Part shown: one piece after another, positions 57,674-64,000 of the stretch
Position numbering within the stretch: position 1 is the stretch's first letter
Layout of the letters: every line of letters begins with the position of its first letter
NCBI RefSeq assembly: GCF_003323715.1
Contig: NZ_QOIN01000039.1
Span: 124,001-188,000, forward strand
Source of the DNA: Streptomyces diacarni
Lineage (GTDB): Bacteria; Actinomycetota; Actinomycetes; Streptomycetales; Streptomycetaceae
Direction: 5' to 3'
Length of the DNA stretch: 64,000 bases
Notes under the pieces: model-generated
What the model was told of the DNA's origin: nothing
What the model saw: only the letters and a program-made list of their open reading frames with translations
Database searches by the model: none
Position numbers and translations under genes: made by a program

Positions 57674-60600
57674 CTAACGTGACGCGCACACCTCGCGGTA
57701 GGCGAGCTGCGGCAGGTGTTCCTCCCACTCGGCGCGGGTGAGGACACCACCGGTGCGGTCACACACCCGGTCCGCCGCACGGCCCGGTTCGAGGGTCCAC
57801 ACCCGGGCCGTCAGGTCGTAGCCGACAGAGGCGAGCGTGTCGCCGTCGGGGCTGAACGCGACGGAGGTGACGGTGTCGAGGTGCCCGGTCAGGGGCTGCC
57901 CGAGGGGCTCGGCGTGCGCCGCGTCCGCCACGTCCCACAGGCGGACCGTGGTGTCGCCGCCGCCGGTGGCCAGCGTCTTCCCGTCCGGGGAGAAGGCCAC
58001 GGTCCTGACCGGCCCGCGGTGCCCGGCCAACTCCTCGCCCAGTGGCCGCGCACGGCTGGGACGGCGCACGTCCCACAGCCGCACCGTACGGTCGTCGCTG
58101 CCGGTTGCCAGCGTCTCTCCGTCCGGCGAGAAGGCCACGGCGTTGACGGTGTGGTCGTACCCCGTCAGGGCGCGGCCCGCGGGACGGGCGCGCGCTTCGT
58201 CGCCCACGTGCCACAGCCGCACCGTGTGGTCCTCGCTGCCGGTCGCCAGGGTGCGGCCGTCCCGGGCGAAGGCCACGGAGGTGACGGCGTCCTGGTGGCC
58301 GCGCAGCGGTTTCCCGAGCGGCCTTGCGTGGTGCGGCCGCCGGACGTTCCACAGGCGCACCGTCTCGTCTCCCCCGCCGGTGGCCAGCGTCCGGCCGTCC
58401 GGGGCGAACGCGAGGGCGAGAGCGCCTTCGTCGTGTGCGTCCAACGGTGAGCCGAGCGGGACGGGACGGCGTGGCTCGGAGACGTCCCACAGCCGCACGG
58501 TGCCGTCCTTCGAGCCGCTGGCCACCGTACGGCCGTCCGGCGAGAAGGCGACTGCCAGCACCTCGTCCTCGTGGCCGACGAGCATGCGCGGCAGCCGGCG
58601 CGGACGCGCCGGATCGCGTACGTCCCACAGGCGGATCAGTGCGTCGTCGGTGCTGGCGGCGGCGAGCAGGCGGCCGTCTGGGCTGTAGGCGACGGAGGTC
58701 ACGGGGTTGGTGAAGTCGGTGAGGACGGTCGGCGGCCGGTGCCAGAGGCGGACGCTGTGGTCCGCTCCGGTGCTGGCGAGGGTCTGCCCGTCGGGACTGA
58801 AGGCCACCTCCCACACGGCCTCCGTGTGACCGGTCAGCGGCTCGCCGAGCTGCTGCGGGTACGCGGGGTTGGCCACGTTCCACAAGAGCGGTGAGTCGTC
58901 CCTGCCCGCGGTCGCCAGGGTGCGGCCGTCGGGGCTGAAAGCCACCGACATCACGGCCTCGTCGTGTCCGGTGAGCGGCTCGCCCAACGGCTTGAGATGC
59001 TCGGGTTCCGACGCGTCCCACAGCCGCACGCTCTCGTCGAAGCCGGCCGTGGCGAGGGTGTCACCGTCCGGCGAGAAAGCCAGGGTCCAGACGGGTTCGG
59101 TGTGTTCGCGCAACGGCTTGCCGAGCGGTGCGATGCCCTCGTCCCCGCCGAACCGCCACATCCGCACCGTACCGTCGTAACCGGCCGAGGCCAGGGTGTC
59201 GCCGTCCGGCGAGAACGCGACCGCGCGGACGCTGTCCTTCTTCGACCCGTCGGCGTCGGCGGGCTCGCCGAGCGGTTCCGGGTGGGCCGGATCGCTCAGG
59301 TCCCACACCCGTACGGTCCCGTCGTCCCCTGCGGTGGCCAGCGACCGGCCGTCGGGGGAGAACGCGACGGAGACGATGTTTCGTTCGTGGTGGCTGACGA
59401 CGGGGCGGCCGACGGCGCGGGGCCGCTTCCGGTCGCTGACGTCCCACACCTGGATGGCGCCGCCTCCGCCGGTGGCGACCAGCAGGTCGCCCGCCTCCGC
59501 GTCCGGCGGGCTGAAGGCGACCGCGCCGACCTCTCCGGTGCTCAGCCTCAGCGGTTCGCTCAGCTGTCCGCGTTTCTCGCCTCGGCTGTCCGCCGATCCG
59601 GGCCGCGCGGTGGTGTCCCACAGCCGGACCGTGCCGTCGTGGCTGCCGCTGGCGAGGGTGCGGCCGTCGGGCGCGTAGGCGACGGAGCTGCCCAGACCGC
59701 TGTGTCCTGGCAGCCGGGTGGCCAGCACGCGGCCCGCGTCGGAGGCCAGCCGGGTCCGCAGGTCCGGTGTGGAGCGCATGCGGTGCGCGGCGACGTCGAG
59801 CCTGGCGGCCAGCCCCGCGCGGGTGCCGCGGACGCTGTCGGCCTCGGCGGTGAGGCGGCCGAACACGGCGTCGTCCCGTTCGGCCTGCGCCGTGGCGCGG
59901 GCCTGGAGGGCGAGGACGGCGGTGCCGGAGGCGAGCAGTACCAGTGCGGCGAGTACGGCCACCACCGTGCGGCGCAGTCGCAGGGCACGGTACCGGCGTC
60001 GGAGCGAGGCGTTGAGGAACTGGCGTTCGGGCGAGGTGAGGTCGTCGTCCCCATGGACCGTACGGGCCTCGCGATCCGCGCGGGCTTCGTCGTCCGGGCC
60101 GGCCTTGCGGCGTGTGCGGGCCTCGCCGTCGGGGCGGGCTGCGTCGCCTGTCGGGGTCTCGTGGTCTGTACGGGCTTTCCGAGCTCTGCGGATGCTCGGC
60201 GCGGTGCCGCGCGTTCGCGCGGGACCCCGCGGGAAGGCGTCGCGGGCGGCGCTCAGGCGGGATCCTGCCCACAGCGCGGCGTTCTCCCGGCCGAGTGTCT
60301 GCCACGTGCGGGCCGCGTCGGAGAGCGAGCGGTGGATACGCAACCGGTCGCGTTCGGCGTCGATCCACGCGCGCAGCCGGGGCCAGGCGGTGATGAGGGC
60401 TTCGTGAGCCAGGTCAAGCGTGCCGTCGTCGAAGGTGACGAGGCGGGCTCGGACCAGCCGTTCCAGTACCACCCGGGTGTCTGCGGGGTCGCCGAAGTCG
60501 AGTTCGGCGTGCTCGGTGGGGCGACGCGTGTCGGGCGTGCCTCCGCCGAGCTCCCGGCTCCTCCCCCACTCGCGAGCGCCCTGCGGCCGCGGGCCGTCGG

Positions 60601-61861
60601 CAGCTCCGGGGCCGTCCGCCGGCCCGGGACCGTCCGCCAGCAGCGGGGACTCACGGCCGGGGGTGACGAGGCGGAGGAGGATACGGCGGGCCACCTCGGC
60701 CTGGGCGGCGCTGAGTTCGCCGTACACCTGCTCGGCCGTCCGGACGACGGCGCCGTGCAGCCCTCCCGCCGCCTCGTACGCGGTCTCGGTCAGGGCGCGG
60801 CCGTTGCGGTGGCGCCAGGTCTCCAGCAGGGCGTGCGACATCATGGGCAGCCCGCCCGGCGCGTCCTCGACCTCGTCCAGGAGACGGTCGGTCAAGGAGC
60901 GCTCGACCATCAGCCCGTACGCGGCGGCCGGGCGGACGATGGCCTCCCGCAGCTCGGCGCGGCTCATCGGCCCGGCGAGCAGCGTGGCGTCCTGCAACGC
61001 GGCGGTCAGCCCGGGGTGTTCGGCGCACCTGCCGAGGAAGTCGGCCCGCACGGCGATGACGACGCGGAGACGGCTGTCGGCGTCGGTCGCGGCGACCAGG
61101 TGGTCGATGAACCTGTCCCGCTCGGCCGGATCGGCGCCGAGGGTGTACAGCTCCTCGAACTGGTCGACGAGCAGCCAGGTGTCGGCGTCGGTCTCGGGAA
61201 CGGGCACGAGATGCTCGGCGTGCGTGCGCAGCGGGTCCGCGCCGGGTGTGAGGATCCGTACGGCCGCGGGAGTGGCGTCGCGGTCCCCGGAGCCCTCGGC
61301 GTCACGCCGAGTGCGCAGCCTGGGGATCAGACCAGCGCGCAACAGTGAGGACTTGCCGCTGCCTGAGGGGCCGAAGACGGCGGTGAACCGCTGCTTGCCG
61401 GTCAGCTCGATCAGCCGCTCCACCAGCCGGTCGCGGCCGAAGAAGAGCGCGGCGTCACCCGGTTCGAAGCGGGTGAGTCCCCGATAGGGCGAGCGTGCGG
61501 TCTCGTCGTCGTTGCTCTCGGCCGACGCCTCGCGCCAACGCCGCTCCCACTCGATGACGTCGCCGCCGCAAGCCTTGACGTAGGCGAGCATCACCGCGCG
61601 GGTGGGCAGCTGCTTCCCGGCCGCCGCCTGCGACAGCGCGGTCACTCCGTACCGCGCACGCTGAGCCATCACCCGGTACGTGGGCTTCCCCGCGGACGCG
61701 CGCAACGCGCGCAGCTCGGCGGCGAACCGGGGCACGGGCCCCGCCTCGGGGTCCAACTCGCCCTCGCTGCGCCCGGGTCCCGGTCCTGTCGGCCCCGGTG
61801 CTGTTTCTGACGACACGACCCCGCCCCACCCCCGTCGCTGAGACCGCCACCGAGCCATCAC
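57674..61861 (-). CDS. STAND-family ATPase with N-terminal HTH and 14 WD40 repeats
   Basis: A 1395-residue protein. Residues about 45-110 form a helix-turn-helix-like domain (RYGVTALSQAAAGKQLPTR); a nSTAND1 ATPase follows with Walker A FGPSGSGKSS (163-172) and Walker B TWLLVDQFEEL (228-238). After a coiled, Arg-rich linker comes a transmembrane helix (TVVAVLAALVLLASGTAVLAL, about 640-660), then 14 WD40 units (VAFSPDGxTLATGxxDxTVRLWD), enough for two seven-bladed propellers. STAND proteins are stress-triggered switches that oligomerise on ligand binding; in some bacteria they are antiviral. GTG at 61816 after GGGGTGGGGCGGGG is an alternative start. Function unknown. Confidence 0.88.
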   Translation of the reverse strand: MMARWRSQRRGWGGVVSSETAPGPTGPGPGRSEGELDPEAGPVPRFAAELRALRASAGKPTYRVMAQRARYGVTALSQAAAGKQLPTRAVMLAYVKACGGDVIEWERRWREASAESNDDETARSPYRGLTRFEPGDAALFFGRDRLVERLIELTGKQRFTAVFGPSGSGKSSLLRAGLIPRLRTRRDAEGSGDRDATPAAVRILTPGADPLRTHAEHLVPVPETDADTWLLVDQFEELYTLGADPAERDRFIDHLVAATDADSRLRVVIAVRADFLGRCAEHPGLTAALQDATLLAGPMSRAELREAIVRPAAAYGLMVERSLTDRLLDEVEDAPGGLPMMSHALLETWRHRNGRALTETAYEAAGGLHGAVVRTAEQVYGELSAAQAEVARRILLRLVTPGRESPLLADGPGPADGPGAADGPRPQGAREWGRSRELGGGTPDTRRPTEHAELDFGDPADTRVVLERLVRARLVTFDDGTLDLAHEALITAWPRLRAWIDAERDRLRIHRSLSDAARTWQTLGRENAALWAGSRLSAARDAFPRGPARTRGTAPSIRRARKARTDHETPTGDAARPDGEARTRRKAGPDDEARADREARTVHGDDDLTSPERQFLNASLRRRYRALRLRRTVVAVLAALVLLASGTAVLALQARATAQAERDDAVFGRLTAEADSVRGTRAGLAARLDVAAHRMRSTPDLRTRLASDAGRVLATRLPGHSGLGSSVAYAPDGRTLASGSHDGTVRLWDTTARPGSADSRGEKRGQLSEPLRLSTGEVGAVAFSPPDAEAGDLLVATGGGGAIQVWDVSDRKRPRAVGRPVVSHHERNIVSVAFSPDGRSLATAGDDGTVRVWDLSDPAHPEPLGEPADADGSKKDSVRAVAFSPDGDTLASAGYDGTVRMWRFGGDEGIAPLGKPLREHTEPVWTLAFSPDGDTLATAGFDESVRLWDASEPEHLKPLGEPLTGHDEAVMSVAFSPDGRTLATAGRDDSPLLWNVANPAYPQQLGEPLTGHTEAVWEVAFSPDGQTLASTGADHSVRLWHRPPTVLTDFTNPVTSVAYSPDGRLLAAASTDDALIRLWDVRDPARPRRLPRMLVGHEDEVLAVAFSPDGRTVASGSKDGTVRLWDVSEPRRPVPLGSPLDAHDEGALALAFAPDGRTLATGGGDETVRLWNVRRPHHARPLGKPLRGHQDAVTSVAFARDGRTLATGSEDHTVRLWHVGDEARARPAGRALTGYDHTVNAVAFSPDGETLATGSDDRTVRLWDVRRPSRARPLGEELAGHRGPVRTVAFSPDGKTLATGGGDTTVRLWDVADAAHAEPLGQPLTGHLDTVTSVAFSPDGDTLASVGYDLTARVWTLEPGRAADRVCDRTGGVLTRAEWEEHLPQLAYREVCASR

Positions 61862-62201
61862 CCAGCGCGGCCACTCGGGCGCCCACGGTAGGGAGTCGCC
61901 GTGACGGCCGCAACCGAACGTGCGAGGTATCGACAGGCGTGGCAGGGGCGTTCACTCGATCTCCACCATTTCCCGTCCGGTTGGTTCCGCCCCGTCCCGC
62001 GAGTTGTTCGGCGCCGATGCGGGACTGCTGAACAACCGCGCACCACGGTCGAATGTCGAAGGGACGTGGCCGGACCGGGCCACGGCGGGGTCCGAGCCCT
62101 GTGAAGGGGGGAGGGCTCGGACCGGCCCCCGTGTCCGCGCAACCGGGACGGACCTGTCCGTAGGGCCCGCCACGGACGTCCCCGTGGGGGCGCGTCCGTG
62201 C
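61862..62201. other. Intergenic region, about 340 bp
   Basis: Holds the presumed promoter of the STAND gene (minus strand) and the 3' end of the DUF2945 gene. Short inverted repeats occur (for example CCACGG/CCGTGG near 62175), which may act as terminator for DUF2945. No gene or RNA was recognised. Confidence 0.45.
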
Positions 62202-62411
62202 CTACAGTTTCGTCAGGGCATCCCCTTTGTGCATCGCGACGTGATCCGTCCTGTCGCTCTTGATCTCGTACTGGGGGTCGTCCTCGGTGCACCGGCGCAT
62301 GTGGCCCTTGTACTCCACATCCTTCGTGTGCTTCTCGACGATGACGCCTTCGACGTGTCCGGCCTCGGAGTTCCACCTGACGTGGTCTCCGACGGAGAAG
62401 TCCTTTCCCAC
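62202..62411 (-). CDS. DUF2945 (HVA1-type TUDOR-like) small protein
   Basis: A 69-residue protein: KDFSVGDHVRWNSEAGHVEGVIVEK, then PQYEIKSDRTDHVAMHKGDALTKL. This fits DUF2945 (hypervirulence-associated protein, TUDOR domain): a small SH3-like beta-barrel with unknown partner. It is found in many actinobacteria as a short stand-alone gene. Confidence 0.85.
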   Translation of the reverse strand: MGKDFSVGDHVRWNSEAGHVEGVIVEKHTKDVEYKGHMRRCTEDDPQYEIKSDRTDHVAMHKGDALTKL

Positions 62412-62536
62412 CCGGGTCCCCTTTCGTCGCTACGCGCCGTTCTCCGTCCCTACGCGCCGTTCCCGTGGACACGCGCTGCGGACACGCTCCCGGGTTCCCC
62501 CTGGCGCGGCGACCACGCCGGTGCCGTGGGTACTCG

Positions 62537-63277
62537 TCAGTCCGGGTCGGCCGTGCAGACACCGTGCTCCCACGCCCAGGCGGCGATCTCCACCCGGTTC
62601 CGCGCGGCGAGCTTGCGCTGGACGTTGCCCAGGTGTGTCTTCACCGTCGACAGCGACACGTACAGCTCGGCGGCGAGTTCCTCGTTGGTGCGTCCCCGCG
62701 CCACCAGCCGTGTCACCTCCAGCTCCCGCTGGGTGAGCGGCTCGTGCGGGGCAGCGGGCCCGCCGGACGGCGGGCGGGGGCGGCCGTGCGCACGGTCCGT
62801 GTCGTGGGGTGTGCCGGGCGTGCTGTGTGCCGCGGGGACGGTGTCGCCGCCCGCGGTCATCCGGGCGAGTAGCCGGACCGTCACCGACGGGGAGATCATC
62901 GCGTTGCCGGCCGCCGCGGCCCGTACGGCCTCCGTCAGCAGCCCCGGTGCGCCGTCCTTGAGCAGGAAACCGCACGCGCCGTTGCGCAGCGCGCGGTAGA
63001 CGTACTCGTCGAGGTCGAAGGTGGTCGCGATCAGCACCTTCAGCGGGTCCTCGACGCCCGGGCCCGCCAGCAGCCGCGTGGCGTCCAGCCCGTCCAGGCC
63101 GGGCATCCGGATGTCGAGCAGGCACACATCGGGTCGCAGGCTGCGGGCCCTGTCGACGGCGGACGCGCCGTCCGCCGCCTCCGCGACGACCTCCAGGTCC
63201 GGCTGGGAGTCGAGGATCATGCGGAACGCGGCGCGGACCATCTCCTGGTCATCGGCGATGAGTACCCGGATCGTCAT
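62537..63277 (-). CDS. NarL/LuxR-family response regulator
   Basis: A 246-residue two-component regulator. Receiver: IRVLIADDQEMVRAAFRMIL (acidic pocket DD at 9-10), VCLLDIRMPGLDG with phosphoacceptor Asp55-like, FLLKDG with Lys near 108. A long Pro/Ala/Gly-rich linker (about 145-175) leads to the LuxR helix-turn-helix LTQRELEVTRLVARGRTNEELAAELYVSLSTVKTHLGNVQRKL. Partner histidine kinase is the next minus-strand gene upstream, 31 bp away. Target genes cannot be inferred. Confidence 0.92.
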   Translation of the reverse strand: MTIRVLIADDQEMVRAAFRMILDSQPDLEVVAEAADGASAVDRARSLRPDVCLLDIRMPGLDGLDATRLLAGPGVEDPLKVLIATTFDLDEYVYRALRNGACGFLLKDGAPGLLTEAVRAAAAGNAMISPSVTVRLLARMTAGGDTVPAAHSTPGTPHDTDRAHGRPRPPSGGPAAPHEPLTQRELEVTRLVARGRTNEELAAELYVSLSTVKTHLGNVQRKLAARNRVEIAAWAWEHGVCTADPD

Positions 63278-63308
63278 GCCGCCATGTTCCCAGGCGCACC
63301 ACTGTGGC

Positions 63309-64000
63309 TCAGTGGCTCGGGGCGGTGTCCTTGGCAGGCAGCACGGCAAGGACCCGCCACCCGCCACCCGGCCGCGGCCCTGTGGTGAGGGTTCCGCCGG
63401 TCGCCTCGACGCGTTCGGTCAGTCCGATGAGGCCGAACCCCCCGCCGTCCGTGGGGCCCGGTGCCGCCGCGTCCGGGGAGCCGTCGTCGGTCACCTCCAC
63501 CTCCAGGGTCTCGTCAGGACACAGCACCACCCGCACTGTGACGCGCGTGGCCACGGGCGCGTGGCGGCGCACGTTCGTCAGTGACTCCTGCACCACCCGC
63601 TGCACGGTGGTTCCCGTCTCCGGCGGCAGCGGCCGCTGGGTCAGCCGCGGGTCCAGGCTCAGTTCGGCCCGCGCCCCCGTCCCGCCGAACTCGTCCACCA
63701 GGTCCCGCAACACCTGCGGGTCGCCCGGAGGGCGGGTCGGCGCGGGCGCGGAGGTGTCCCGCAGCGAGGAGACCATCGCCCGCATGGACCCCAGCGCCTG
63801 CGAGCCCGCTTCCTCGATCTGCGCGAGCATCCGGTCCAGGTCCTCGGCCGACGGTGCCTGTCCCGCCCCGGAGGCGAAGCGCGCCGCGCGGGTGCGCGCG
63901 ACGATGGCGGTGACGTGGTGGGCGACGAAATCGTGCAGGTCGCGCGCGTAGCCCAGCCGCTGCTCGCGCAGGAAGGCCTCCCGCTCCCGTGCGCGCAGCG
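63309..64000 (-). CDS. Sensor histidine kinase (NarL-type), C-terminal part, runs off right edge
   Basis: The final 230 or so residues of a histidine kinase paired with the NarL-type regulator. The HisKA_3 dimerisation region is visible (YARDLHDFVAHHVTAIVARTRAA, phospho-His in DLHD), then the linker IEEAGSQALGSMRAMVSSLRD, and the HATPase: VVQESLTNVRRHAPVATRVTV (N box), VTDDGSPDAAAPGPTDGGGFGLIGLTERVEATGGTL (G1/F/G2 boxes, region near 140-175). Upstream sensor and membrane domains lie beyond the right edge. Confidence 0.92.
   Translation of the reverse strand, partial: LRAREREAFLREQRLGYARDLHDFVAHHVTAIVARTRAARFASGAGQAPSAEDLDRMLAQIEEAGSQALGSMRAMVSSLRDTSAPAPTRPPGDPQVLRDLVDEFGGTGARAELSLDPRLTQRPLPPETGTTVQRVVQESLTNVRRHAPVATRVTVRVVLCPDETLEVEVTDDGSPDAAAPGPTDGGGFGLIGLTERVEATGGTLTTGPRPGGGWRVLAVLPAKDTAPSH

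Noticed and set aside
57716..61348. Long plus-strand open frames opposite the STAND-WD40 gene (up to 794 codons)
   Set aside because: They are shadows of repetitive, GC-rich coding DNA: Arg/Gly/Val-rich translation without motifs, no ribosome binding sites, while the minus strand has perfect WD40 and Walker motifs.

Overview
The window is a 64-kb piece of a high-GC (about 70%) actinomycete chromosome, almost certainly Streptomyces. Signs are the extreme third-position GC, frequent GTG starts, many secreted proteins and lipoproteins, a secreted S1 protease and GH19 chitinase, and many small regulators that face the gene they control. The content is accessory: parts of two natural-product gene clusters, several carbon and nitrogen uptake or catabolism loci, and self-contained regulator/target pairs.

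1-6 kb (all minus strand): right end of a meroterpenoid cluster. Reading leftward: a tetrahydroxynaphthalene synthase (RppA type), a MomA-like cupin, a DegT/StrS aminotransferase, a methyltransferase, a CreM-like adenylate-forming enzyme and the start of an NphB/Fur7-like aromatic prenyltransferase. The set matches furaquinocin/naphterpin logic: THN, flaviolin, amino-naphthoquinone, methylation, possible diazotisation, prenylation. It continues beyond the left edge.

7-17 kb: unlinked genes. These are two lipoproteins, an ArsR/VOC pair, a HAD dehalogenase opposite a CGNR regulator, a DUF3048 protein, an I36-like secreted protein, a D-Ala-D-Ala carboxypeptidase, a GH19 chitinase and a TetR/quinone-oxidoreductase pair. 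Several carry clear inverted-repeat operators or hairpin terminators.

18-27 kb: a compact plus-strand operon with no PKS or NRPS. It encodes an ABM-fold protein, an aromatic amino acid decarboxylase, a gentisate-dioxygenase-like bicupin, a DJ-1/PfpI protein, a LmbB2/TyrH-type heme tyrosine hydroxylase, an MppJ-type alpha-keto acid C-methyltransferase, a small cupin and a class IV aminotransferase, followed by an EamA exporter and a divergent LysR. I could not match this set to a pathway I know; it is the best candidate for an undescribed small-molecule pathway.

27-36 kb: Cml-type MFS exporter, metallo-beta-lactamase-fold hydrolase, S1 protease, a membrane protein fused to a PLC-like domain, and a DUF4232 lipoprotein.

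36-43 kb: an IclR-controlled nine-gene cassette: amidohydrolase, PRD protein, SFCGS protein, DUF4312, DUF4311, DUF4310, DgaE-like PLP enzyme, a dedicated HPr and an Eda-like aldolase. It looks like a PTS-linked uptake and degradation route for an amino-sugar-acid-like compound, built from families of unknown function.

43-49 kb: an L-fucose (D-arabinose) isomerase-like gene diverging from GH172 plus a sugar ABC importer. Both promoters carry matching palindromes, so one repressor probably controls both.

49-57 kb: a frameshifted glutamate decarboxylase, RidA, a GntR regulator divergent from 2,2-dialkylglycine decarboxylase (dgdA), a methyltransferase, a membrane protein, and a TetR/FAD-monooxygenase pair built around a perfect palindrome. 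57-64 kb: a STAND ATPase with 14 WD40 repeats, a DUF2945 protein and a two-component system cut by the right edge.
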